Counted from the stretch's first letter, positions 42,744 through 52,291 are shown. The stretch is DNA of 64,000 bases from an uncultured Phycisphaerales bacterium (GCA_937868095.1 CALMLO010000038.1:1-64000); one strand, 5' to 3'. Numbers and translations: made by a program. The notes: generated by a model from the sequence alone, not told the origin.

Positions 42744-44029
42744 TTTAGAGAAGCGGAAAACTCCTGCCGGTCAAGTATCTGCTGGCGGCCGGTTTTCATC
42801 TCTTTTACAATCAGTTTACCGCTTGCGTATTCCTCGCCGAGAATGACGGCTTTGGCCGCACCGGCCTGGTCGGCCTGTTTCAGCTGCCTGCCCAGCGTTC
42901 CTCCTTTATAGCTGAAATCGCAGCTGAAGCCGGCCAGCCGTATCTGAGCCGTCAGCCGGATCGCCTCCTCCGCCAGCTCAGCCGCAGCAAAAACAACATA
43001 ATAATCCAGTTTTCGAGTCGGCAAATCCTCCTCTTTCAAAAGACCTTTCTCGCGAAGAAGAATCTCCAGCACACAATCTCCCATGCCCATGCCGGTCGCC
43101 GTCAGCGGCGGCCCGCCAAAATCCCTGAGCAGATTGTCATATCGCCCCCCGCCGCACAGGGCACGCAGGGAAGCACCTCGGTCATAGATTTCAAATACGA
43201 CTCCTGTATAGTAAGCCAGCCCCCGCACAACCCCTATATCAAACTGGGCAAATTCGCCGATGCTCATCACCTCCAGCAGCGAAAAAAGCCGCCGCAACTC
43301 CTCCAGGGTCTCTCGGCTCTCGCCCGTTAGAGCTGCTTTGGATTCCACTTCCTCCAGCGAACGGCAATTCATCAGATGAAGAACCCTGTCGCGGACCTTC
43401 TCATCAGGCAGGATTTCCTTCAACATGGCCTCATAGGTCTCCTGGGGCACCTTGGCCTTCTTATCCAGCACTGCATAGACCGAGGGCAACTGCTCTGCTG
43501 CAACCCCCGCTTCCTCCAGCAAGGCCCCCAGCATTCGGCGGCTGGAAATTCGGACTGCAATATCATTGGCCGTCAGCCCAACTGAGCGAAGATAATCTAT
43601 GGCGCAGAAAATTACTTCTGCATCCGCCAGCACATCTTCCGCCCCGATAATATCCAGATTCCACTGAAAAAACTCGCGCAGGCGGCCTTTCTGAGGGCGC
43701 TCCGCCCGGCACAGCCGGGGAACGGAAAACCACTTAATCGGACGCGGAAGGGAATGAATCTGCTGATTGACCATTCGGGCAAGGGTGGGAGTCATCTCCG
43801 GACGAATCGCCAGCTGACGGCCGCCGCGATCGGTGAGGGAAAACAACTGTTCCGCTATTTCCTGCCCGCTTTTGAGTTCGTACATCATCAGGTGTTCAAA
43901 AATCGGCCCGTCATACTCCTCAAACCCGCTCCGGCGGGAAGCGGCCTTCCAGCCATCAATGATGAAATTGCGAACCGCCATCTGCGGCGGATAAAAATCC
44001 CGGGTTCCTTTGACAGCAGGAATCTTCAC
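42737..44029 (-). CDS. hisS: Histidyl-tRNA synthetase
   Basis: A 430-residue class II aminoacyl-tRNA synthetase. Motif 1 region VKGTRDFYPPQMAVRN; motif 2 FSVPRLCRAERPQKGRLREFFQWNLDIIG; the His-specific blocks RGLAYYTGVVFEIYD and LCGGGRYDNLLRDFGG; motif 3 TGMGMGDCVLE (usually GFAFGLERL, here divergent at the Arg). The anticodon-binding domain is at ~330-425. Its ATG overlaps the YkgJ-like stop by four bases. The class II motif 3 Arg seems to be replaced: GMGMGDCVLEIL; this is a feature of the short, divergent HisS group. Confidence 0.93.
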   Translation of the reverse strand: MKIPAVKGTRDFYPPQMAVRNFIIDGWKAASRRSGFEEYDGPIFEHLMMYELKSGQEIAEQLFSLTDRGGRQLAIRPEMTPTLARMVNQQIHSLPRPIKWFSVPRLCRAERPQKGRLREFFQWNLDIIGAEDVLADAEVIFCAIDYLRSVGLTANDIAVRISSRRMLGALLEEAGVAAEQLPSVYAVLDKKAKVPQETYEAMLKEILPDEKVRDRVLHLMNCRSLEEVESKAALTGESRETLEELRRLFSLLEVMSIGEFAQFDIGVVRGLAYYTGVVFEIYDRGASLRALCGGGRYDNLLRDFGGPPLTATGMGMGDCVLEILLREKGLLKEEDLPTRKLDYYVVFAAAELAEEAIRLTAQIRLAGFSCDFSYKGGTLGRQLKQADQAGAAKAVILGEEYASGKLIVKEMKTGRQQILDRQEFSASLKP

Positions 44030-44490
44030 GAACGGCCCTTTCGACGAACGGCTTTTGACTTTCGTTTCTTCTCCAGACGCTCAAACACACGCTCCCCAAA
44101 CCGCTCCTTCATATAGTCGGCCATCTGCTTATCATTGAGGAAATGCAGCTCATAGCCGTATTCATCACTGGTTTTCTCACAGTCTTTGGTATGATAGGTT
44201 CGGCAAATCTTCGGACGAAGTTCATAATTGCGGCAGCGATATTCTTTATCTAAATACCGGCATCGGCTGTTCATCTGAAGATACCAGTCTCCCTTTTCCA
44301 CAAAAACAGACACTCCCTTATGGCTGAGGTACCAGCGAATATCATCATAATCATCCCAATCTTTGGGGGTATCAATCTGCAAAGCCAAATATCGGCAGCA
44401 TAAGCCGCTGCACTCCTCGCATAAGGCAGCAGAGCCGCTTTTTTCCCTTGTTTTCTGAATCGGCACCGGCAACTCCTGCAGAAAAACCAT
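44026..44490 (-). CDS. YkgJ-family cysteine-cluster protein
   Basis: A 154-residue soluble protein with the CxxCxxxCC zinc/iron-chelator motif CEECSGLCCRY near residues 24-34, and later CRYLDKEYRCRNYELRPKIC and DC. This is the YkgJ/UPF0153 family, thought to bind Fe-S or Zn; function unknown. The C-terminus is Lys/Arg-rich (KKRKSKAVRRKGRS). It is the first gene of a unit with hisS, behind a promoter with a perfect TATAAT. Confidence 0.85.
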   Translation of the reverse strand: MVFLQELPVPIQKTREKSGSAALCEECSGLCCRYLALQIDTPKDWDDYDDIRWYLSHKGVSVFVEKGDWYLQMNSRCRYLDKEYRCRNYELRPKICRTYHTKDCEKTSDEYGYELHFLNDKQMADYMKERFGERVFERLEKKRKSKAVRRKGRS

Positions 44491-44507
44491 CTTATTTGAA
44501 AAGGGTG

Positions 44508-44535
44508 ATTATACCACCGCCCTTCGACCCGTCAA
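44508..44535 (-). promoter_or_regulatory. Promoter of the YkgJ-like-hisS unit
   Basis: Minus strand: TTGACG (44535-44530), 16-base spacer, TATAAT (44513-44508). Confidence 0.6.
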
Positions 44536-44559
44536 GAACACCGCCTATGCCAAATGCTC

Positions 44560-44588
44560 TTGACGGACAATTCGGGGCAGATTATCCT
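44560..44588 (+). promoter_or_regulatory. Promoter of the AI-2E-type permease gene
   Basis: TTGACG (44560-44565), 17-base spacer, TATCCT (44583-44588). It lies within the 5' part of the long open frame, which supports the internal start at 44632. Confidence 0.5.
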
Positions 44589-44631
44589 CAACAGGAAAAA
44601 TCGCAAACATTTGCATAAAGGAATCCTGTTT

Positions 44632-45792
44632 ATGACAGCCCAAAGTTCTTCTCATCCCCTGCCTCCCGTCCCCTCGAGGACTTCCACTGTCTCGCAGTTT
44701 CTCATTCCGCTGGCGGCTTTTATGATTGTTGCAGCCGGCCTGCGGGCTGCTGTTTCGATTCTTGTACCTTTCCTGATGGCCGTTTTTCTGGCGATCATCG
44801 CCACCCCCGCTCTCTTTTGGCTTCAGAAAAAAAGAATCCCCACCGCTCTGGCCATCACCATCATCTCTGCGGTATTGCTTATCGGAGGCATCCTCCTGGG
44901 AGCACTGCTGGCCGCCACCATCGCCAATTTCACACGGGACCTGCCTGAGTTTGAAAAAAATCTTCACAGTACCATTCTCCGCTGGTCTGAGCATCTCTCT
45001 TGCGCCCAGCCCGCGCAGATTGAGGGAGGGCAAGACTCTGCCGAATCCCTCAGCCAACACGCAGAAGAAAAAGTCAATCAGATTCTCCAGATTGTGCGAG
45101 AATCATTCCAGAAGTATATCCACCCCGAACAAATCATCCAGCTGCTCAGAGACATGCTCACCCAGCTCGGCAGCATTCTGGCCAACGGTTTTCTTATCTA
45201 TCTGACGATGATTTTTATCTTGATGGAGGCGTCCATTCTGCCCGCCAAAATCCGAGCAGCAACCCTGCAATCGCCGGAAATCTTTGAAAATCTGAGCAAA
45301 GTTGCCAACGATGTCAAACGATACCTGGCCATTAAAACAGTAATCAGTCTTCTAACCGGACTTTTCATTACCTTCCTGCTGCTGATTCTGAAGGTGAATT
45401 ATGCCGTTCTTTGGGGGCTCCTTGCGTTTCTGCTTAATTTTGTACCAACCATCGGTTCGCTGATAGCCGCAGTGCCTGCCGTTCTGCTGGCCCTGCTGCA
45501 AGCCGGTCCCGGCACCGCCCTGCTGACGGCAGCGGGGTACCTAGCTGTCAATGTGGTGCTGGGCAATTTCATCGAGCCAAAGGTCATGGGCGAGCGGCTG
45601 GGGCTTTCGGTCCTTGTCGTGTTCTTGTCTTTAATCTTCTGGGGATGGATTCTCGGACCCTTCGGAATGCTTCTGGCGGTTCCGCTGACTATGCTGTTCA
45701 AAATTATCCTGCAAAGCCGCGAAGATACCCGCTGGCTGGCCACCCTGCTCGATTCCGAAAAACCGCCGCTGCCGAAGGAACTCCAAAAGTAA
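44632..45792 (+). CDS. AI-2E family transporter (PerM/UPF0118)
   Basis: A 386-residue membrane protein. ATG 44632 with AAAGGA nine bases upstream is preferred over ATG 44554, which lies in the promoter. Eight hydrophobic segments: three at the N-terminus (LIPLAAFMIVAAGLR...), a soluble central part (~95-190), and the conserved C-terminal block LLAFLLNFVPTIGSLIAAVPAVLLALLQ and NFIEPKVMGERLGLSVLVVFLSLIFWGWILG (family motif PK-x-MG...LSLxFWGxxxG). Members export AI-2 or act as Na+/H+ antiporters; the substrate here is unknown. It converges with gcvPB, only 12 bases apart. Confidence 0.9.
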   Translation: MTAQSSSHPLPPVPSRTSTVSQFLIPLAAFMIVAAGLRAAVSILVPFLMAVFLAIIATPALFWLQKKRIPTALAITIISAVLLIGGILLGALLAATIANFTRDLPEFEKNLHSTILRWSEHLSCAQPAQIEGGQDSAESLSQHAEEKVNQILQIVRESFQKYIHPEQIIQLLRDMLTQLGSILANGFLIYLTMIFILMEASILPAKIRAATLQSPEIFENLSKVANDVKRYLAIKTVISLLTGLFITFLLLILKVNYAVLWGLLAFLLNFVPTIGSLIAAVPAVLLALLQAGPGTALLTAAGYLAVNVVLGNFIEPKVMGERLGLSVLVVFLSLIFWGWILGPFGMLLAVPLTMLFKIILQSREDTRWLATLLDSEKPPLPKELQK

Positions 45793-45804
45793 AACCGGGT
45801 TCCC

Positions 45805-47253
45805 TTATAAACAGGCAATATTCAGCTGGCGGGCGGCTTTGGTTTCGTCCAGACGTCCGACCGGCGTTGTCAGCGGCGCCGCCTTCAGCGTCTGCGGCTC
45901 CTGTTTGGCTTTTTCAGCAATATCAATCATTGCCTCAATAAACGCATCAAGGGTTTCCCGGCTTTCGCATTCCGTCGGCTCAATCATCAGCGCCTCTTTC
46001 ACGATAGTCGGGAAATACATTGTCGGCGGATGAAAACCGGCATCGATAAGGGCTTTCGCGATATCCAGCGCGTGAATGCCGCTTTCATGCAGCTGGCTGA
46101 CGGCACTAATTACACACTCATGCTTGCAGAGGCCGGGATACGGCACCTCATAATAAGGTTTCAATTTTTCCTTGATATAATTGGCATTGAGCACGGCGTT
46201 TTCGGCAATACGCTCCAGACCTTCACGCCCGACCATCAGCAGATACACATAGGCCCGCAGGATTACGCCGAAATTGCCATAAAAAGGCGATACACACCCG
46301 ATGGATTTGGGATGGTCATATTCCAGCGCATACGTGCCGTCCTCTTGCCGGACCACAAGGGGAACCGGCAGATAGCCAGCGAGCCGTTCAACCACACCGA
46401 CCGGCCCGGCGCCGGGGCCGCCCCCGCCATGCGGTGTCGCAAAGGTTTTATGAAGGTTTACATGAACCATATCAAAGCCCGCATCAGCCGGCCGCACCTT
46501 TCCGACAATTGCATTCAGATTGGCTCCATCACAATAGGCCAGCCCATCTACGCTGTGAACCAGTTCACAAACCTCCTTGATGTGCGGATTAAACAGCCCC
46601 AGCGTATTCGGACAGGTAAGCATTATGCCGGCTGTTTGTTCGGTGAGCATTTCCTTCAAGGCCGCAATGGACATACAGCCGCTCTCATCGCTGGGAACAG
46701 TTTTGACTGTATAGCCCGCCGCCGCGGCACTGGCCGGATTGGTTCCGTGAGCACTGTCAGGAATCAGCACAGTCGTTTTGCGGTTTCCGCGGTCGCGATG
46801 ATAGGCCGCCATCATCATGATTCCTGTCAGTTCGCCGTGAGCACCGGCCATCGGCTGCATCGTAAAAGCCGCCATGCCGCAGATTTCCCGCAGCATCCGG
46901 TCGGTCTCATAGAGCACCCTCAGCGCCCCTTGGGTGAACGCTCCGCCGCTGTGCAGCTGCGGCAGCAGCGGATGCAAATACAGAAAGCCCGGCAGCGACG
47001 AGAGCCGCTCGCAGACCTTCGGATTGTATTTCATCGTGCACGAGCCCAGCGGATAAAAATTATTATCCACACCGAAGTTGCGCCGGGAAAGCCCCGTAAA
47101 ATGCCGCACCACATCCAGTTCCGACAATTCCGGCAGCCCGGCCGGCCGTTCCCGCAGATATTCTTTCTTCAGACGATTGCCGGCCGGCACATCACGTTCA
47201 GGAATTCGCAGCCCCTGCCGACATGGGACACTCTTTTCAAACACCAATTTCAT
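45805..47253 (-). CDS. gcvPB: Glycine dehydrogenase (decarboxylating) subunit 2
   Basis: A 482-residue PLP enzyme half. Motifs: NFYPLGSCTMKYNPK, LPDSAHGTNPASAAAAGY, CDGANLNAIVG and the PLP lysine in HVNLHKTFATPHGGGGPG. With GcvPA it decarboxylates glycine and passes aminomethyl to lipoyl-GcvH. It overlaps gcvPA by four bases. Last gene of the gcvT-H-PA-PB operon. Confidence 0.96.
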   Translation of the reverse strand: MKLVFEKSVPCRQGLRIPERDVPAGNRLKKEYLRERPAGLPELSELDVVRHFTGLSRRNFGVDNNFYPLGSCTMKYNPKVCERLSSLPGFLYLHPLLPQLHSGGAFTQGALRVLYETDRMLREICGMAAFTMQPMAGAHGELTGIMMMAAYHRDRGNRKTTVLIPDSAHGTNPASAAAAGYTVKTVPSDESGCMSIAALKEMLTEQTAGIMLTCPNTLGLFNPHIKEVCELVHSVDGLAYCDGANLNAIVGKVRPADAGFDMVHVNLHKTFATPHGGGGPGAGPVGVVERLAGYLPVPLVVRQEDGTYALEYDHPKSIGCVSPFYGNFGVILRAYVYLLMVGREGLERIAENAVLNANYIKEKLKPYYEVPYPGLCKHECVISAVSQLHESGIHALDIAKALIDAGFHPPTMYFPTIVKEALMIEPTECESRETLDAFIEAMIDIAEKAKQEPQTLKAAPLTTPVGRLDETKAARQLNIACL

Positions 47254-48611
47254 CGAATATCACTCCGAAGACTCTCTACAATTGCTCCTATTTCCTCGGC
47301 CAGCATTTCAATTTCCTCTCGGGTGCGTTTTTCCGTGACGGCAATCAGGAGCGAACGATTCATCCCTTTGTAATAGCGGCCGAGAGGAAATCCGGCTGCA
47401 TACCCTCTTTCCAACAGGCGGGCTGTCACTTCCGCCGCTTCACAAGGCAAATCGAGCACCATCTCATTAAACCAGCATTGTGCCGGAAAGTGCGGCCGCA
47501 CTCCCGGAATCGCCGTCAGCCGCTCATAGGCATAACCGGCCTTGTCTGCACACAACTGGGCCGTCTGTTGAAGTCCTTCCTTGCCGAGGAGACACAAATA
47601 CACCAAAGCGGTCAGGGCACAAAGGGCCTCGTTGGAGCAGATATTGGAGGTCGCCTTCTCCCGCCGGATATGCTGCTCTCGGGCCTGGAGCGTGAGTACA
47701 TATCCCCGACGTCCCTTTGCATCAGTAGTCTGTCCTACAATCCGGCCGGGCATCTGCCGCACATACTCGCTGCGAGTCGCCATAAAGCCAAGATACGGCC
47801 CCCCAAACGACAACGGAAGTCCCAAACTTTGCCCTTCGCCGGTAACAATATCGGCTCCCATCGCCCCGGGCGTCTTTAAAAGCCCCAGCGAAATCGGATA
47901 ACAGGACACGATCAGCAGTGTCCCTTTTGAATGAACGGCAGCCGCCAGGTCGCTGAAATCATCTATACAGCCGAAAAAATTCGGATTCTGCACAATCACC
48001 GCCGCCGTCTGCTCATCAAGGGCCTCCAGAATCGCGCTGCGGTTGGCAAGCCCCTGAGCATTTTCCGTCTCCGCCAGTTCTACATCTACATTCCGATTCC
48101 GCAGGTAAGAACGAATCATCGTCCGATAAATCGGATTGACCGAATCATCTACAATCACTTTGCTGCGGTGCGTCAGACGCAGGGCCATCATCGCCGCCTC
48201 GTACAGAGCCGTCCCGCCGTCATAAAGCGACGCATTCGATGCTTCCATCTCCGTCAGCCGGCAAATCATCGACTGAAACTCATAAATCGCCTGGAGCATC
48301 CCCTGGGAAATCTCCGGCTGATAAGGGGTGTACGCCGTATAAAACTCACTTCGACCGGTCAGGGCAAACACAGCCGACGGAATAAAATGATCATAGAAGC
48401 CGCCGCCCAGAAAGCACCTCAGAGAAGCGGAATTCTGTGAAGCAATCGCCTCCAGCCGGCTGCAAACCTCCTGCTCGCTGAGCCCTTCAGGCAGATTCAG
48501 CCCCCCGCATCGAAGCTCCGGCGGCACATCGGAAAACAAATCCTCCGGCTTGAGTCCGATCTCCGCCAGCATCGCCGCCCGCTGCTGGTCTGTATTGGAA
48601 ATGTAAGGCAT
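47250..48611 (-). CDS. gcvPA: Glycine dehydrogenase (decarboxylating) subunit 1
   Basis: A 453-residue subunit with MPYISNTDQQRAAMLAEIG at the start, FYDHFIPSAVFALTGRSEFYTAYTPYQPEISQG typical of the family (two motifs), and QNPNFFGCIDDFSDL. It lacks the PLP lysine, which is on GcvPB; together they equal the single-chain GcvP. The split form is common in thermophiles, Firmicutes and planctomycetes. Starts 47 bases after gcvH. Confidence 0.96.
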   Translation of the reverse strand: MPYISNTDQQRAAMLAEIGLKPEDLFSDVPPELRCGGLNLPEGLSEQEVCSRLEAIASQNSASLRCFLGGGFYDHFIPSAVFALTGRSEFYTAYTPYQPEISQGMLQAIYEFQSMICRLTEMEASNASLYDGGTALYEAAMMALRLTHRSKVIVDDSVNPIYRTMIRSYLRNRNVDVELAETENAQGLANRSAILEALDEQTAAVIVQNPNFFGCIDDFSDLAAAVHSKGTLLIVSCYPISLGLLKTPGAMGADIVTGEGQSLGLPLSFGGPYLGFMATRSEYVRQMPGRIVGQTTDAKGRRGYVLTLQAREQHIRREKATSNICSNEALCALTALVYLCLLGKEGLQQTAQLCADKAGYAYERLTAIPGVRPHFPAQCWFNEMVLDLPCEAAEVTARLLERGYAAGFPLGRYYKGMNRSLLIAVTEKRTREEIEMLAEEIGAIVESLRSDIR

Positions 48612-48658
48612 CGTATCCTCAAGAAAAGTTAAAAAAGAAAGAAGAAACCATCCGAGGT

Positions 48659-49048
48659 CTATTCCGCTTCCGTCTCAAGAAAATGCTTATACTCCTTGGC
48701 ATCCATCAAATCCTCAAACTCCGAAGGGTTAGAGGCCTTGATTTTAATCAGCCAGCCCTCTTCGTAGGGGTCCTCTTTGAGCAAATCCGGATTCTCCACG
48801 ACTACCTGATTGACCTCGAGAACTTCCCCACCCAGCGGAGCATACAAATCTGATGCCGCTTTGACCGACTCCACAACACCAAACGTCCCGCTCTGTTCGA
48901 GGGTATCTCCTGGCTGCGGCAACTCCATATAAACAATATCTCCCAACTGCTCGACGGCATAACTGCTCAACCCAACCGAGAAAATCCCCCCGCCTTCTTT
49001 CTTAGCCCATTCATGAGTTCTCAAATACCTGGCTTCCGGGTCAATCAT
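48659..49048 (-). CDS. gcvH: Glycine cleavage system H protein
   Basis: A 129-residue lipoyl carrier. The lipoylated lysine is in GVVESVKAASDLYAP; flanking YVELPQPG-type strand reads YMELPQPGDTLEQSGTF. The rest (EVLEVNQVVVENPDLLKEDPY, GWLIKIKAS) is normal. It shuttles the aminomethyl group between GcvPAB, GcvT and the lipoamide dehydrogenase, which is not in this window. Confidence 0.97.
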   Translation of the reverse strand: MIDPEARYLRTHEWAKKEGGGIFSVGLSSYAVEQLGDIVYMELPQPGDTLEQSGTFGVVESVKAASDLYAPLGGEVLEVNQVVVENPDLLKEDPYEEGWLIKIKASNPSEFEDLMDAKEYKHFLETEAE

Positions 49049-49088
49049 CCTGCAACTCTCCCTATCAAAAAAGGTTTTTTCCTATTTT

Positions 49089-50294
49089 TTACAACACCGC
49101 AAACGTAATCGGGCCGCCGTAATTGTCAAGATTTCTTTTTACCACCACCGCCTCGATTCGTCGCCCTCTCAAATCAATTTCCACCATCGCCCCCGCTCCC
49201 AGCGGCCCATCCACCAAAGCCAGACCGATAGGACGCTGTCCCGTCCGGCCGGAAAAATGCGCCTCCCATCCGGAACCATGCCCGCAGTGAAGCGGACAGG
49301 TCACTTCGCGGGGCACCCAATAGGGAACCACTGTACCGCTGGTAACACGGCCGATTTCCCGCGTTCCCTGAAAAACGGCAGCACCAGCTCGCGCAATCCC
49401 TTTCCCAATAACTCGAAAGGCACAAATCCCCCTTTTTAGACCTTTTTTCTGCTCTTCCAAGGCATCACGTCCAATAAAACGACGTTCTGGGTCTTTTAGG
49501 TCAACTCCAAAGCGAGCCGCCGGACAAGCCAATATCGGAATCGGACGACCAAAAATATCCTGTCCATATTCATGACCGTACAGGGGCAGAGACGCTTCCA
49601 GCCGCAAGGTATCCCTCGCCCCCAGCCCCACCGGACAAGCCCCTTTCTCGAGGAGGAGAGACCAAATCTTTTCAGCCGACCGGGCCGGCACAAACAGCTC
49701 AAAACAAATCGGCTCGCCGGTATAACCCGTCCGCCCAACAAGAACTTCACAGCCGGCAATCCGAACCGCCCCCAGTGCATTTCGTTTCGGTTCAGGCAGT
49801 GAACCTCTTTCCAGCAACCCTATGAGGATCTGCTCAGACTGCGGGCCTTGCAGGGCCATCATTGCCAGTTCCGCTGAAAGATTCTTCATCTGAACACCGC
49901 CCATTTCCTCTGCTTTTCGCTGCAAGTATTCCCAGTCCTTATAAGCGTTGGAAGCATTCACAACCAAAAGCCATTCTTCCGGAGAAAATCGATACAGATA
50001 TGCGTCGTCGATGGCTCCTCCTGCCTCGTCGGCCAGCAAGGTGTAATGGGACCAGCCCGGTAAAAGACTGCCCGCATCATTGGTCAAAACCCATCTTAAA
50101 AACTCCAGCGCTCGTCGGCCGGCAATTTCAAAGCGTCCCATGTGAGAAACATCAAACAAGCCCGCTGAACGGCGGGTCTCAAGATGTTCCTGAAGAATCC
50201 CCCGCTGGTACTGGACAGGCATATGCCAGCCGGCAAAATCTACCAGCCGCCCTCCCGATTCAAGATGACAATCATACAAAACCGTTCGTTTCAT
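49089..50294 (-). CDS. gcvT: Aminomethyltransferase (glycine cleavage T protein)
   Basis: A 401-residue folate enzyme that takes the aminomethyl group from GcvH to make methylene-THF and ammonia. ATG 50294 (MKRTVLYDCHLESGGRLVDF) with GGAG just upstream is preferred to the longer frame. Typical parts: FAGWHMPVQY, GLFDVSHMGRFEI, ALQGPQSEQIL, VGRTGYTGEPICFELF, LGARDTLRLEASLPLYGHE. It is the first gene of the operon. The leader 50295-50420 shows no glycine-riboswitch core that I could recognise. Confidence 0.95.
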   Translation of the reverse strand: MKRTVLYDCHLESGGRLVDFAGWHMPVQYQRGILQEHLETRRSAGLFDVSHMGRFEIAGRRALEFLRWVLTNDAGSLLPGWSHYTLLADEAGGAIDDAYLYRFSPEEWLLVVNASNAYKDWEYLQRKAEEMGGVQMKNLSAELAMMALQGPQSEQILIGLLERGSLPEPKRNALGAVRIAGCEVLVGRTGYTGEPICFELFVPARSAEKIWSLLLEKGACPVGLGARDTLRLEASLPLYGHEYGQDIFGRPIPILACPAARFGVDLKDPERRFIGRDALEEQKKGLKRGICAFRVIGKGIARAGAAVFQGTREIGRVTSGTVVPYWVPREVTCPLHCGHGSGWEAHFSGRTGQRPIGLALVDGPLGAGAMVEIDLRGRRIEAVVVKRNLDNYGGPITFAVL

Positions 50295-50422
50295 AACTCC
50301 GTCCTGCCTTTCGAGTTTCTGCAAGCCGCTCCGTTCAAAAAACATGTTTCGGATATTCTATACAGATTTTTACCTCCGGCCAACCTAAAAAACCAAACCT
50401 TTTTCCCATCGTCGGCCGATTG

Positions 50423-50451
50423 TTTACAAAGAGAGGGCAATGTGATAAATT
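50423..50451 (+). promoter_or_regulatory. Promoter of the aminotransferase gene
   Basis: TTTACA (50423-50428), 17-base spacer, TAAATT (50446-50451); divergent to gcvT. Confidence 0.4.
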
Positions 50452-50490
50452 ATTTGAAAAAGAAAACCTTACTTATGGAAGAAAATCAAG

Positions 50491-51720
50491 ATGGAAAACT
50501 TTAATATAGAACCTTCTTCCCGGATTAAACGGCTGCCTCCATATCTGTTCGCACGGCTGAATGCCCTCAAACTCGAAAAGAGGCGTCAGGAAATCGATCT
50601 TATTGACTTAGGGATGGGCAATCCGATGGATGGGGCTCCGGACTTGGTGATTGAAAAACTCTGCGAAGCTGCACGGGATCCGCGAAACCACCGCTATAGT
50701 GCTTCCAAAGGCATTTTCAATCTCCGGCGGGAGATGGCTCTCAAATACGAACGAAAGTGGAACGTTTCGCTCGATCCGGAAACGGAAGTGCTGGCCTGCA
50801 TCGGCTCCAAAGAAGGGTTCAGTCATTTGTGTCTGGCGATGCTCGGCCCGGGCGATACGGCTATCGTAGCCGATCCGGCTTTTCCTATTCATATTTATGC
50901 AGTCGCTTTGGCCGGCGGTAATGTAATCACAGTGCCTCTCGGCAACGACCAGAAGTTTCTCGATACCATCGCTATGGTCTGCGAGCGATTGCTGCCGCGT
51001 CCAAAGCTGCTGATTCTGAACTACCCTCACAATCCGACGACCATGACCGTCGAGCCGGGCTTTTTTGAAACCGTCGTTGACTTGGCCAAACGTTTTCAAA
51101 TCGCCGTTATCCACGATTTCGCCTATGGAGAAACCTGCTTTGACGGCTATCAGGCCCCCAGTTTTTTATCGGTCCCAGGGGCTAAAGACGTTGGAGTTGA
51201 GTTTACCACGCTTAGTAAGCCGTACGGGATGGCGGGCTTTCGGATGGGGTTTGCTGCCGGGAATCGCCAGATGCTCAACGCCCTGGCTACCATTAAAGGA
51301 TATTACGATTACGGCATCTTTCAGCCCATTCAGATTGCCAGCATCATCGCCATGCGTCACTGCGATGAGCATATCAAAATCCAAAACGCCAAATATCAGG
51401 CGCGACGTGATATTGTCTGTGAAGGACTGCGGAGAATCGGCTGGGAGGTCGAAGTGCCCAAGGCCTCCATGTTTGTCTGGACCAAGTTTCCGCTTGAACA
51501 TTCCAAAGGAAAAGGAAGTCTTGACTTCGCCATGGAGCTGGTCGATAACGCCTATGTGGCCATGTCGCCCGGCCGTGCATTTGGGGAAAACGGGGAATAC
51601 CACATGCGAATTGCTCTGGTGGAAAATGAGCAGCGGCTTCGCCAGGCCATGCGAAATATTGCACGCTATCTACAGGGCAAGCCCGTACCTGGAAAACGAA
51701 GGAAACGGGCAGCTATGTAA
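50491..51720 (+). CDS. Class I/II PLP aminotransferase (AlaC/LL-DAP aminotransferase-like)
   Basis: A 409-residue fold-type I aminotransferase. Motifs: IDLGMGNPMDGAP, HRYSASKGIFNLRREMA, NYPHNPTTMTVE (the Asn that binds PLP), HDFAYGE, and the PLP lysine in TTLSKPYGMAGFRMGF; the substrate Arg is in YHMRIALVEN. The pattern fits AlaC/YfdZ, which makes alanine or glutamate from 2-oxoacids. Divergent from the glycine cleavage operon, so a link to glycine/alanine balance is possible but unproven. Confidence 0.9.
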   Translation: MENFNIEPSSRIKRLPPYLFARLNALKLEKRRQEIDLIDLGMGNPMDGAPDLVIEKLCEAARDPRNHRYSASKGIFNLRREMALKYERKWNVSLDPETEVLACIGSKEGFSHLCLAMLGPGDTAIVADPAFPIHIYAVALAGGNVITVPLGNDQKFLDTIAMVCERLLPRPKLLILNYPHNPTTMTVEPGFFETVVDLAKRFQIAVIHDFAYGETCFDGYQAPSFLSVPGAKDVGVEFTTLSKPYGMAGFRMGFAAGNRQMLNALATIKGYYDYGIFQPIQIASIIAMRHCDEHIKIQNAKYQARRDIVCEGLRRIGWEVEVPKASMFVWTKFPLEHSKGKGSLDFAMELVDNAYVAMSPGRAFGENGEYHMRIALVENEQRLRQAMRNIARYLQGKPVPGKRRKRAAM

Positions 51721-51853
51721 GAGGCAGCCCGTATCTCCTTCTAAAAAAGGAGGTTCCGACAACCTATTGCAGAAAACATCGCTGGATTCAGGTCCGAAAA
51801 AAACGCGGAAAAAAGGTGAAAGAAAACCTTTCTGAAAATTCTAAATTTTTCTC

Positions 51854-51882
51854 TTGACATCCAAACGGCAATTTGGTTAAAT
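51854..51882 (+). promoter_or_regulatory. Promoter of the PEP-CTERM cluster
   Basis: TTGACA (51854-51859), 17-base spacer, TTAAAT (51877-51882). Start near 51889, giving a ~400-base leader. Confidence 0.6.
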
Positions 51883-51888
51883 TACAGT

Positions 51889-52291
51889 ACCATCTATATG
51901 GGGAGGTTCGAGGAAAGAGTGCAGCAGAGATAGAAGTGCCGAACGTGTTTTGACGCTGCAGTTTTTCGACAGGGGTTTCTGTCTGCGGATGTAAGGACAC
52001 ATCTTACCGTTCGAGTTGGGGAGGAATTGGACGCTTTTCTGAGGAAGAGGATACACGACGCAGGGAGATTCTGCGCTTGCATAGGCATCGCAAAATCATC
52101 CCCGCCTGAAACCGTGTACAACTCGGATTTGGGACGTAAGGATTGGTTTGAAACGTTCCGGATTTGAGTGCGAGATAGTATCGTGTGCGTGTGTGGTGTG
52201 TGTGTGGTACGTGTATGTGTTTCAGGTAGTAAAGTAGTGTAGTACAGTAGTTTTTGTAGCAGTTCGTGTAAACTCTTTTTAAGGGGAGACT
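51889..52291 (+). other. Long untranslated leader of the PEP-CTERM gene cluster
   Basis: About 400 bases with no ORF of coding character on the plus strand. It contains several purine-rich GGGGAGG stretches (51900, 52018), local inverted repeats around 51965-51995, and a GT-rich tract at its 3' part. Could hold a regulatory RNA structure; I cannot name a known riboswitch. The part 51721-51853 before it shows nothing notable. Confidence 0.4.
52183..52220 (+). repeat. GT-rich simple sequence tract
   Basis: About 38 bases of almost pure G/T, mainly (GTGTG) units, followed by AGTAGT-like repeats (52227-52255). It lies 70-110 bases before the first PEP-CTERM start, where slippage could change leader length or folding. 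Confidence 0.75.

Noticed and set aside
50295-50490. Glycine riboswitch before gcvT
   Set aside because: The region is short, and I could not find the conserved aptamer core on the minus strand.
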